Positions 54,070 through 64,000 of a stretch of 64,000 bases of DNA are shown here, piece after piece. The stretch comes from Phytophthora hibernalis (taxonomy: Eukaryota > Oomycota > Peronosporomycetes > Peronosporales > Peronosporaceae): assembly GCA_012656075.1 (NCBI GenBank), contig JAAKBF010000092.1, forward strand, positions 62,001-126,000, written 5' to 3'. A program made the position numbers and the translations under genes. The notes below the pieces were generated by a model. That model worked only from the letters and a program-made list of their open reading frames with translations. It was not told the DNA's origin and made no database searches. Position 1 is the stretch's first letter, and the number at the start of each line of letters is the position of its first letter.

Positions 54070-54289
54070 CGTCAAAATTACAACCGCTTCCAACCCGTAC
54101 CGGTGTGAAATCGGATTTTTGTGTAGTCACATCGCATTGGTGATTCCCCCTCCAGTCCCACTCGGTGGCCACCCACGCTCACAGCTGACCGAGTCGATCT
54201 CCGGCCGCACTCACTGCTGCCCGTGCTGGAATCCGTGCTGGACTATGTGCTGCACGCTATGCTGGCCGCCGTGTTGTCCCTCCGCCGCC

Positions 54290-54500
54290 GCCTGCCGTGA
54301 TGCCGACCGCCGGTTCCTGTGATGCTACCCGTGTTGGAGGCCGTGATGCTACCCGTGCTGGAAGTGATGCTACCCGTGCTGGCCGTGATGCTGCCGACGG
54401 AGACCGTGATGCTGCCCGAGGTGGCTGTGACGATTTGATCCGTGGACCTGCCGATTTCGTCCGTGATGCTACCAAAAGAGTTCGTGGAGCTGCCGAATTG
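54290..54500 (-). repeat. Degenerate tandem repeat (CGTGATGCTACCCGTGCTGG type)
   Basis: About seven to nine diverged copies of an ~18-24-bp unit occur across 54297-54500. They read GRDATRAG on the plus strand and SRPARVAS on the minus strand. A coding role is uncertain. Confidence 0.7.
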
Positions 54501-54531
54501 AGGTGACGCAGGGCGCCTGGGTTCATGTTGT

Positions 54532-54879
54532 CTAGGCTGTACTGGTCAACACGAAGTCCGTCGTCACTTGCTCTTGGTAGCGCCGGATTCTCGACTGAAT
54601 GATAATCCTGGTTTGTCGGCTGAAGGGTCCGAGACTCTCCAGTAGAAACCTAATCAACGGGCGACCCTCCCGGGATTCCGGCCAATGAGCGAATGAGATG
54701 CTCCGCGTCACCGTGCGACATTGTGGCGCCTGTGCGTCCTGTCGCCCGGAGACTATTTTCCCCAATAGGCGCGAGAATTGAACGATTTCCGCCAATCGGC
54801 GCGCTTCGTCGTCGGAGATCGGCATGACTTCGTCGGGATTGGGCGAGGTTGCAGTTCCTTCGGCTGCAGCGCTTGTCAT
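54532..54879 (-). CDS. Unrecognised 115-residue protein
   Basis: The minus-strand frame from 54879 has protein-like composition: MTSAAAEGTATSPNPDEVMP, ISDDEARRLAEIVQFSRLLG, ESREGRPLIRFLLESLGPFS. It has amphipathic helices and no Cys, signal peptide or membrane segment. It may be the end of a longer coding region (54880-55260) or a gag-like piece of a transposon. No family recognised. Confidence 0.4.
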   Translation of the reverse strand: MTSAAAEGTATSPNPDEVMPISDDEARRLAEIVQFSRLLGKIVSGRQDAQAPQCRTVTRSISFAHWPESREGRPLIRFLLESLGPFSRQTRIIIQSRIRRYQEQVTTDFVLTSTA

Positions 54880-57800
54880 TGGCTGCGCCCTTCGTTGGGC
54901 TCATAACATGGGGTGACGCACGGTGCGTCATCAGGGGTTGATCGGCGTCTGCTTGACGGTCACTCCAAAGTGTCGGTGCCGTTGCAGTGGTTGCAGTGGT
55001 GCTGCACTTCGTAGGATGGTAGGTTAGACGTTGATCAATAAAGAACGTAAACACGTAAGTGCCGGGCAAAGTCTCGACAGGAACGCAGTGCTTCCGGCGG
55101 GCTGCTTCTCGCTCTTGCAGTGTGTGCAACACGCTGCAGATTCTGTAGTGAGGAGCAGGAGCAGCCACACCAGGAGCACCGCGTTCCGCAGTGATGTATT
55201 TAGCAGATACAAACGCTAAGTAGTTCAATACAGCAACATAATCATAGGGATAGCTCACCATCGTGGCCGTCCGCGGCCAACAGTGTTAGTCTGCCTATCT
55301 TGCATGTTCTGCATGTCTTGCGCTCATCTGCATGTTGAGCGGCTCACGGTCGAGCACGCAGTGCACTGACGCCGTGTGTCCGCAGCAGCATACGCAGGAT
55401 AGTCCGTAGGTTAGGCAGCAGCCTTGAGGTCAACATCAGCATCTTGGGCTCAGGTAGGATGTCGGGCTCAAGATGATGGGGCTGCAGTGGTGCTGCACTG
55501 TACTGCAATACAGGTCTATATCGTCACACGAATTGGTCCGAGATGCTGCTCGTACTGGTTGTGATGGTGACCGTGCCCCCGTAGTGACTGGGATTCTGGT
55601 TGTGATGGCGAACCTGTGACGATCCGTCAGGATGAAGGAGCAGCTGGTGCTGCTGGCTGGTTCGAATCCGGTCATTGTCTTTTATTTAATTATGTTCTTT
55701 TGAATTTGCTTGTGTGTACGTGTAGACTATTGGTAATTCGGCTGCAGGCGGATGAAGATTGGGAGAGCCGCTGAAGGTGTTGGGTCAATGACACTACCAA
55801 TGTCGACGCGCTCGTGAAACTGGGTAATGTGCGCTTCGAGCTTTCCAGACTTGTGAGACCCTGGATCAAGTGCAGGCACACGTGCTGTGCTGGACATTTG
55901 AATGAATCTTATTGGTTTAAATATTATTGGCACACAGTACCGTTTTGGGTTTTGCGTTCCGACACACTGCATTTCAGCCTCCGTGCACAGAGGTGTTCTG
56001 GTTGTAGCATACGTGTGCTAGAGGAGTCGGACGCTCAAATACCATTCATTTCACAGCTTCCGCACGACTGTATGGAGCCTGAAGCTGTTGCTATCGCCGT
56101 GGTGCTATTTAGCACATGTGCTACCGCTTTAGCTGCAGCCACAATTGACAAGCGGAGTTGTAGGCGAGCGCCTTCCACCGTTTCTACGTTCTCTACCACT
56201 ATGTTTGAGGAGGCCATCGATAATTTCGCGCAGCTGACGCGCACAGTTGTCCGTCATGCTGGTCTCTCTTTTCTCCTTGCGGTAAATGCACTTGAATTTG
56301 CGGTACTTTTGCAAACCCTACAGGCATACATACATACAACACGTTACATGGAGCACAAAACACTATAGGGAGAGATGTGGTCGTCACATACTTGATCAGT
56401 TTTGATGACGACGCCTACAGTACGATGGTTAAATACAGCCACGCAAGCGCTGTATGTGTCTTGGTCCGCGCAGACTCCAGCCGGCGCTTAACGCCCCCGT
56501 CCGCAAAGCGGAGACGGAGCAGCTCGGCGATCATATCGTTAGATCATTTGAAGCGCTTCGACGACTTGGTCTTCTTCGGTCTAGGGATGCGCGACGCTAA
56601 TACAGTCTGATCTCCCTGTGTGTTCGAGTTGCCGGTGTTGTCGCTCGAGTCTTCCAAGCTAAATGTCAATAGTGCCTAGCGATATGTGCAATCTTCTTTT
56701 ATTTGAGCCCATAGGCTGGTTGGCTGAGAGCAGGTGGTGTGTTGGACATGGTTCAGCACACGAGCGCCCAATGGCTCGGTGCGCACGTAGACAGCTTCGT
56801 TGCGGGTCCGTAGGGCCCGCTACATACTTTAATTAAGTAATTTATTTTGGTGAGTAGTGCAACGAGTCCTTGCGAGCGGAACGGGTGCGCTACCACTTAC
56901 TTAACTAATAAAGTAAACCGCCGCGTAGCGGCGGCACTGGGCAAGTCTATACCAAGTAGTAGAGTATCATGTCCGTTCGGTCCGTCAGTCCCGTCGGCGG
57001 TGCCGAGCGAATGCGACGGCGGCTCCGATTCGCAAGAAACATCATATTGAGCGGCCGAAGGCGGGCCCTCATTGGATGAAAAACGTCAATCCCAGGAGCC
57101 GAGCGCAGCGACGGCTCCTTATTGGCCTGATTTATTTAAATTATATATTCCTCTGATTGGCTGATTTTAATTTTGCTTTACACTTCCCCCATTTTAAATT
57201 ACGAAGCCGGCGACGCCGCTTCGAGAACGAGGTACGCTGCGTGTGTGTATGTTATACAGTAGATATAGCAATTATCACTCCTCGCACTGATAATCCAAGG
57301 CTCGGGGCTGTTTAGGGGATGTTTAAGTCCCAGTGGGTTATTCGTGCTGGGAGGGAACGGTGCTAAGGGATTTTAACCCACCGCCCACTCTGAGCGAGAG
57401 CACAGGGCTCCTGTCTATTAACCACAAACCCGACTGCGAACCGGTTGAGCTGGCCGTACTGGGTTATTTGGCCCATGCGGCCTTGCCATTTTATACGCAA
57501 AAAGATATCGATCCAAGACCTCAGTACTTCCCGGCGTTCTAACCCAACTAGCCTGCACCATTAGTAAACGACTACCGCAAGCCTGTTGACTGTGGGAAAG
57601 TTATCGGGGACACAAGACGGGAGCTGGCACCACCGGGCAGTACGAAGATGCCATACAATCATTCGGAGCCGTTCGATAGGTGTTCTACACCCGCTAAAAT
57701 GGACCGAACTGTAAGGAAATTTATCTAATTGAGTGCGTGTTGCCTGGAAATTCCAAATTCCTGCTGCGCGTCCCGGGTTTAGCGGCCCCTCAACCCTTTG

Positions 57801-58320
57801 ATGTTCATCCCTTTACATATATGCATATAAAAGAAAACACCACAAAAAGAAACAACCCCTGTAACCCTGGCCAAAACGTTGATTGCCTGAGCTGAATAAG
57901 CCAGCGCATCGAGCTGACCACCGCGTTACCACCAAAGGAATTGACTACAGAATTGAACTACTATAAGCGCGGTGAGATGTCGATTCAGCACAAGAGATAG
58001 CTTTCAACACCTGTGTTGAAAGTCGTGCGTTTAAGGAAGATACAGAAGAGGTAAAGGTGTAAAAGGAAGTAGAATAGAAAACACGGGTCGGTCTATACAT
58101 TGGTTTTGCCGTCGCTACACTTGGGATTCGTTGCAGGGATTTTCAAGAGTCATCGTGTCCTTGCAGTTGGAACTCTTGCGGTTCGGTTTGTGGTTGGTGG
58201 TGGAGAACATTCTACTGGATTGGTGCCGATATTTTTATCCGGATATTACTACATACAGTGCGGTGTACTTAGACTTTCTGTCTAACGCGTCACGTTACTC
58301 CCTTTCGTGTTCGCAGTGAG
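54880..58320. other. Repeat-rich stretch with GC-rich hairpins; no gene recognised
   Basis: Frames here are short or lack motifs. Three GC-rich hairpins stand out: 56802-56820 (GCGGGTCCGTAGGGCCCGC), 56918-56934 (CCGCCGCGTAGCGGCGG) and 57095-57118 (GGAGCCG...CGGCTCC). The second resembles the 63701-63717 hairpin near the Helitron 3' end, so part of this region may be Helitron or Helitron-derived sequence. The sequence at 57333-57542 forms an open frame without recognisable homology. Confidence 0.5.
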
Positions 58321-58370
58321 CTATGACTCGCATCAAACGAAAGCGCAGGCGGTAGGAAATTGAAGAGACT

Positions 58371-58920
58371 TTGCGTCACAATGCGGACGTGAACGCGGCC
58401 CCTGCAGCACCTGAGGACGTCGTAACTCGGCGTAAACGGAAACAGCGAAAATCGGCCAAGGATCGCAGCTTGATCAGTGAGATGGCTGTCCTTACCGTTA
58501 GCACGGAGCCTGCGATTGCTTCTGTCTTGACGGTCGCTGTGGTTAGCGATGTACCTATAGCCCCCGCTAATACTACGGTGGCTGCGGTCACGGATGGAGC
58601 TGAAAAGGAGCTGCCTACTGTGGAGCAAGACGACAAAACCAAAAACGATGATCCAGCTGAGCACCACCGGCGGGTTGCACCAGAATATGACGAGGGCCAA
58701 CGCCTCGCGGTCCTGGCAAACAGACCAACCGGGCCTTCGGTCCCTCGTTCACCTGCATCCTGACGTACTTGGAACGCGGAGAAAGCACGGATACGAAGAG
58801 CTAACGCTACGGCTTCACAGGCTGAGCGTGTGCGTGTGGCGAACACAGAGAGCTAACGCGTCGGCGTCACAGAAAGAGCGTACGCGGGCAAAGGCCACCG
58901 AGAGGCAACGGGCGAAGTGG
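58371..58920 (+). pseudogene. Helitron N-terminal basic region
   Basis: Frames read VVTRRKRKQRKSAKDRSLIS and, further on, repeats like ERVRVANTERANASASQKER / KATERQRAKWGN. The repeated 'RANA(S/T)..ERQR' pattern is common at the start of oomycete Helitron proteins. It probably serves nucleic-acid binding. It is not a free-standing gene. Confidence 0.5.
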
Positions 58921-59339
58921 GGGAATGACTGATGACCAACGTAACCATATCAGAGAGAGCGATCGTCTTCGCCAACAAGAGTGCCGTGCGCGTCAGGAGG
59001 AGGAGGAGCGTAGGGAAGTGTTAGTCAGGAATCATGAGCAGCCCATCAACAGGCGTATGACACAGACCAATAGGATCGCGTAGTGGAGATATCGCAGAAC
59101 CCGTGACTAACACGCAGGTAGGCGCGCAGGTGAGACCGAAGAAGAACGAGAGCAGCATCGAGAAGAATCGCGCGTGCGCCAAGCCGCCCCAAAACATCAA
59201 CGGGCTCTTATCAACCACGGATATTTCAGAGCTGACATGGTTAGAGGCAAAAACATTGTCAACGGGCGTTTCAAATTGCCTCCAACTACCGTCTGACAGC
59301 ATTGCCAAGCTTGTATGTGGCCAGATGAGTCCGACAACA

Positions 59340-61663
59340 TATGCTGCTAAAAGGGCAAAGTGCAACTGCCTCAATTTAATCCTGCACCTGCGCGGTTCAG
59401 CCAAGTGTACGGTGACCCGAACTTCCGCACCCGCATCCGTGCGTACTACCTGGCCTTTGCCTTCACCTTCATCGGTGCTTCGTCAAGCGACGGGACATTT
59501 GGCAATGTGAATCAGGACATGGACGTCGCGGGAGGGCAAGGCGTTTACACGTATCGCATCCAGGGCGCCATGAGTCTTTACATCGGGTCGTTGCTACCAT
59601 ACAAGGATCCCAACACACGCTCGCCGACTGCACCCAAATTCGCGCAAAGCTACATCGTGGATCCGGACATGCAGGCACGTGCGACGCGGCGTAAGGGTAT
59701 TTTCGCCGATCTAGACACATCGAGGATATGATGACCACGCACAACCCTTTCGCGCAGCAATTCTTAACCTTCGGCGAGAAGCTGCGTCAATACCCGGCAG
59801 ACAGTTCTCAGTTGATGGACGTTGTGTACCGCCTACACGAGAAACCATCCCAGCCCGGTACCCACAACTTGCCCACGGTGTCGGAAGTTGGAGTCACTAT
59901 GATCGAAGACGGTAATCTTGCCCAGCTGTATGATCTTGTGCTCTATGCCTGGATCAAAACTCCTGCGTTTGTTCTAAACCCACAACACGTACGACCCTTT
60001 GCAGTATCCACTACTATTCCCGCACGGCGAGCTCGGGTGGACTTTTACGGATCTATTCGCGAATGGAGCCGTGGTGAGAAAGAAGAGGGTGATGCCTCTA
60101 CGCGCGCATGCCGCGTTTCGTCTTTCCAGAAAATCGAAGACATGTCTGCACTTCATTGGGGCGGACGTCTCTTTCAGCAGTGTGTGGTCGACCAACGGGC
60201 AAGTGCGAACAGGAGCAGCTTTGATGGGTGGCAACGCACCAGAAGGATATTCGTGCAGACCAGTACTACGGCGTTCGGGATGCTTACGAGAGTGAGAACA
60301 GATGATGGAGAAGCATGGATTACCGAGTACGATCGCGGCAGTGTCGAGTTGGTGCACCCTGATCGGCGTCCTCGTCCCGATCACTCCCTGGGTCAAATTG
60401 GGAAGCCTGTTATCCTTCCGGAAACCCACGTCTGGAGTCCTCGCTACATGTACAAGGCATATCAAGACTCTATGGCTATCGTGCGCGAATACGGGAAACC
60501 TGACGCCTTCGTAACCAAAACTTGCAATCCAAAAGGGACGACATACTGGAAAAGATACCTGCTGGCCAGACTGCTCAGGATCGTCCGGACATTGTCGCAT
60601 GCGTATGGCAACAATACCTTCGTGAACGTTTGAAGGACTTGATGAGGACGTGATCGGTCGCCTGACCACGCCGATCAATGTTGTGGAGTTCCAGAAGCGA
60701 GGATTATCCCACGCACACATTCTTACTATTCTGGATGAAGCCGAAGACAAGGGAGATTATCGACAGATTGGTATCGGCAGAGCTACCCGACAAAGATATC
60801 AATCCGGATTTGTACGAATCGATCCTAGATATCATGATGCATTGGCCGTGTGGTGCGAACTCGGGTCGTCCATGTATGAAGGATGGGAAATGCACGAAGG
60901 GGTACCCCAAGCCTTTGGTGGGTGTCACTTGAGCGAATGCGAACAGCTACTCCGTTTATAGAAGGATGAGGCGGGCAGAAAGGGTTCTCATTTACAAGGG
61001 CAAGACATATGACAACGAAACCATCAACCAGTGGGTGGTTCAGTTCAACCCGTACTTCTCCTAGAAGTTCGACTGTCATTTCAACTTCGAGGTCTGTTGG
61101 CTATCACAGCCGTGAAGTATCTCTACAAGTACGTCTATAAAGGGTCCGACAAAGCTGTCATTACTATAGAAGCCGTGCGGGATTTGAGTAAGCCTGATCG
61201 AGACCCGAACGAGGTGCTGCGATATCTAAACGCGATGTACGTGTCGCCGATGGAGGTGCGTATGCGTCTCTTGACCTATTCAATCCAGGGTCACATGCAT
61301 GCCATTACACGGCTTACTGTTCACTTGGAAGGCGGTCAGTTTGTCGTCTTCCGAGCCGAGGAGGACCCCGAACGTGTCCTGGAGCCCGGGCGACGTACTC
61401 TGCTGACCCAGGTTTTCACCCTTTGCGCAAGTGACGCACCTGAACACCAAATCGCCAAGACCACGCTGTACCAAAATATCCCGAAGAAGTTCGCGTGGAT
61501 TGACCCGGAGAAGAGATGGAAGCGTCGGACAAATACCAGGCGGCTATACGACGCATCATCCATGTTTAGCCAAGGGATATGGAGCGATTCTATTTGCGCG
61601 CATTTTTGTGCCATCGAAAAGGCCCGACATCACACGAGGACCTGCGGACAGTCGCCAATGTGA
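59340..61663 (+). pseudogene. Helitron-like N-terminal domain and HUH Rep
   Basis: Helitron_like_N landmarks: KVQLPQFNPAPARFSQVYGD-type start (59360), YTYRIQGAMSLYIGSLLP (59550), then TVSEVGVTMIED, QYPLLFPHGELGW (60000), RVMPLRAHAAFRL and LHWGGRLFQQ. Rep landmarks: DAFVTKTCNPK (60500), FQKRGLSHAHILT with the HUH-equivalent His pair (about 60705-60720), PCGANSGRPCMKDGKCTKGY (60855-60905) and the tyrosine motif KYLYKYVYKGSD (61115-61150). RTVANVT-type 'FED LRTV' closes at about 61650. At least six frame changes and an in-frame TAG near 61062 break it. Confidence 0.78.
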
Positions 61664-62008
61664 CGTGTAATACATTCCACGAGGCAGCCTTGACAACCGG
61701 ACTCCTTTATGACGACAGAGAGAGGATTTCCTGCATGACTGATGCAGCTGTGTTCAAGATGACTACCCCTTCGCTAGCTTTTTGCTACGTTGTTGGTGTA
61801 TTCGCAAGTATCGAACGTGCGTGGACTATGGGATCGATTTTACGATGAACTGTCAGCCGACTTCGAGCGTCAACTCGGCGCACGACACAGGCAAGAGGTG
61901 GTCGACAACATCAAGTTTCTCACACTCATAAGTATTTGACGACCTCCTGAAAATTAACGGCGTGAGCCTCGACTCCTACAACACAAGCCGAGCGATTTCC
62001 CGACACTA

Positions 62009-63501
62009 TTGGTCAGCTCCGATGGGGAAAACAACCTCATTCGTCGCAATCTGGAAGGGTACACGCGTTCTGTTCTACAAGACGTCGCGGACCATACTGG
62101 CGACCTCAATGAGGGACATCCGGCAATTTACGACCAAGTCGTCGGCGCAGTAGAAACCCCTGAAGTAGGCAAGAAACTGTCCTTCATCGACGGTCCGGAT
62201 GGTACTGGGAAATCCACGCTGCTCAAGCATATCCTGGCCAACGTGCGTCTCTCGGGGAAAATTGCGATCGCAGTCGCATCCAGCGGCATCGCCTCTTTGC
62301 TTCTTATGGGCGGCTGTACGGCACACTCAACATTCAAGATTCCCCTTAAATTGGATGAAAAGTCTACGTGCTCCGTTACCACCTAAGGGCGTTGGTCCAG
62401 CGAGCCAGTTTGATCATATGGGATGAAGCGCCCATGACTTACTGGCATGCTTTTGAGGCGGTGGACAGCACCCTTCGTGATATGAAGAACAACGACCGAG
62501 AACCGTTTGGAAGAAAAGTATTGGTTTTGTAAGGTGATTTCCGTCAGATTCAGCCAGTCGTCATCAAGGGAACACCGGCAGAGACGATCGACACCTGTCT
62601 GAAGCCCTCGCAAGTGTGGCCGTGCTTCCAACAGTCCCGACTCACTGAGAACATGCGGGTTCAGACAGCCGACTGTACATCTAAAGAGATCGCAGTCTTT
62701 TCGGAGTTTCTTCTCCAGGTAGGATGGTCGACATGAAGTCAATCCCACACTCGGAGGGGACTTCATGAAAATACCGCGCGATATGTTGATCGACAACCCG
62801 CCCGCTTTCTTCGACGCCGACGCAGAGATCGCGCCGGGTACGGTACCTATTGGTATGAAACGGATGATTGATATCATGTACACTGACGTGAACGACCGGA
62901 CCACCGCAACTGACGAATACTTCGCGAACCGCACGATCTTGACAACAACCAACGCAATGGTGCACCGCATCAACCAGGCAGTGGGGCGAAGCTTAGACGG
63001 AGAGGCGTGTGGAGTATCTCCCGGTCGACTCGGTTCAGGACGACGAGGCCTCTCATTTCTTAGAGACAGAGGTTCTGAACACGATTGACATCAACGGGAT
63101 CCCGCCCCATAAATAGGTGTTGAAGTGGGGCCAGCCAATTATGATGATGACGAACTTGAACACCGACCCCGGTTCTCTGCAACAGGACGCGCCTTAGAAT
63201 AAAGTTGCTCACGCCCCACGTCATTCATGCCACGATCAAGACTGGTGAGCGTCAAGGGAATAACGTACTGCTTCCAAGTATCGTCTTCGTTAGTGACGAC
63301 AACGCCCGCGACTTCCCATTCCACCAGCGCCGCAAGAAATTCACAGTCCAGCCCGCGTTTGCCATGACAATCAATAAGGCCCAAGGACAAACGGTGCTCA
63401 AACTGGGACTCTTCTTGGCGACACCATGTTTTTCGCACGGTCAGCTGTATGTGGCGCTCTCCCAGGTCACTTGCGAGATCCAAGATCAATATATTGCTTG
63501 A
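62009..63501 (+). pseudogene. Helitron PIF1-type helicase
   Basis: Walker A GPDGTGKSTLLKHIL (about 62193; the usual GPGGTGKS has Asp for Gly), motif Ia AVASSGIASLLLMGG with TAHSTFKIPL, Walker B LIIWDEAPMTYWHAFE (about 62410), and GDFRQIQPVV directly after an in-frame TAA at about 62530. Then the QVWPCFQQSRLTENMRV, ANRTILTTTNAMVHRINQAV, FAMTINKAQGQTVLKLGLFL and GQLYVALSQVT motifs to 63501. It is a 5'-3' helicase of the PIF1 class fused to Rep in active Helitrons. Stops and shifts show that it is dead. Confidence 0.82.
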
Positions 63502-63700
63502 GTATCCCGATATGGAGGAAGAAGACGGAGTATACACCACGAACATCGTGTGCAGGCATATTTTCAGCACGGCGGAGGAAGACTCTAAGTGCATATACAT
63601 AACTTTGATAATAGTTTAATTCATGTCTACATTGGTGTAAACATTGGCCCCGGAGCGAAGCGAGGGGGCGGCCCACTAGCTGGGACAAACCATTGCCCTA

Positions 63701-63742
63701 CCGCCGCGTAGAGGCGGCAAACGGTTACACCGTTCCTTCTAA
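63701..63742 (+). other. Candidate Helitron 3' terminus
   Basis: Two stacked hairpins (63701-63717 and 63720-63734), then CTAA at 63739-63742 followed by T, as expected for insertion between A and T. Confidence 0.45.
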
Positions 63743-64000
63743 TTAGTCGTGCTTCGAATATAGTCATGCTTCTGTACCTTTTCGTGACACCACGGACGAC
63801 AAAAGTTAACCAAAAAGTTTTAAAAGGCATAAAGGCAGTGGATTTGAACCGCCCCCACCGAGCTGAAACCAATCATGATCTTACTTTCAATTAACATTTA
63901 ATTTTGTTGTCACAAGATCAATTCAAAAGTTCGACTTTCTCCGACATCTAAAGGCAAGAGGATTTCCAGGCGAGCGCTAAGAAATAGGCTCACTTTATCC
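63743..64000. other. Flank to the window end
   Basis: No gene is seen. The minus strand contains a tRNA-promoter-like pair (TGGTTTCAGCTCGGTGGG and GGTTCAAATCC, 63828-63880), too closely spaced for a tRNA. Confidence 0.4.

Larger units (their letters stand above)
58321..63742 (+). mobile_element. Degenerate autonomous-type Helitron (Rep-helicase)
   Basis: A basic leader, Helitron-like N-terminal domain, HUH Rep and PIF1-type helicase follow in order on the plus strand with many frame changes and some stops. A plausible 3' end is ...CCTTCTAA|T at 63742. It is preceded by hairpins 63701-63717 (CCGCC...GGCGG) and 63720-63734 (AACGGTTACACCGTT), consistent with the hairpin-CTRR rule. The 5' end (TC) was not located. 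Helitrons transpose by rolling-circle replication; this copy is inactive. Confidence 0.8.

Noticed and set aside
55650..55680. tRNA B-box (GGTTCGAATCC)
   Set aside because: The T-stem pairs poorly and there is no A-box, anticodon stem or acceptor stem at the right distances.
57930..57960. 18S rRNA-like AAAGGAATTGAC word
   Set aside because: Only this short word resembles rRNA; the flanks do not match small-subunit rRNA.

Overview
The window looks like nuclear DNA from an oomycete, most likely Phytophthora or a close relative in the Peronosporales. The support is a secreted RXLR-EER effector gene, short GT-AG introns of about 60-170 nt in otherwise compact genes, and a transposon mix typical of oomycetes: MULE, Crypton, Ngaro/DIRS, Helitron, LINE and foldback MITEs. 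Species and product names come from motif recognition only; no database was searched.

Layout. 0-7.4 kb is gene-poor, with four foldback/TIR elements and one RXLR effector gene (5401-5880). 7.4-10.3 kb holds two head-to-head paralogous small secreted protein genes, one broken. 10.4-19.4 kb is a graveyard: LINE pieces, a SET-domain pseudogene, MULE pieces on both strands and a Crypton tyrosine recombinase. 20.5-23.5 kb carries a tandem pair of secreted zinc-protease-like genes (HExxHxxGxxD) with a perfect 28-bp-arm palindrome between them. 24.2-28.1 kb is a decayed, intron-containing MULE that also encodes a ULP1-like cysteine peptidase. 28.5-41.2 kb is the gene-dense, conserved-looking block: a TPR protein, an IQ/coiled-coil protein with four regularly spaced TQT motifs, two paralogs sharing a DxxGxLRR motif, a BED/hAT-derived protein, a protein with an MGNACCCC N-terminus and a nuclear-looking Cys-rich protein. 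42.3-47.2 kb is a cluster of four paralogs with an N-terminal C-x6-C-x15-C-x2-H motif and a C-terminal LxxLL motif; this is the best candidate for an undescribed family. 47.3-54.1 kb is a nearly complete Ngaro-type YR retrotransposon with diagnostic split direct repeats (A1...B1-A2-B2). 58.3-63.74 kb is a degenerate Rep-helicase Helitron.

Caveat on gene integrity. Many otherwise convincing genes are broken by single missing bases next to short homopolymers (at least 17 sites, nearly all -1). That one-sided pattern suggests uncorrected homopolymer undercalling in the assembly, so 'frameshifted' entries between 20 and 47 kb should not be read as pseudogenes without read-level checking. The transposons also carry in-frame nonsense codons and do look decayed.

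How the parts relate. The effector, secreted proteins and secreted proteases lie in the repeat-rich parts, while the intracellular conserved genes sit together in the 28.5-41 kb block. This is the compartment pattern usually described for Phytophthora genomes.
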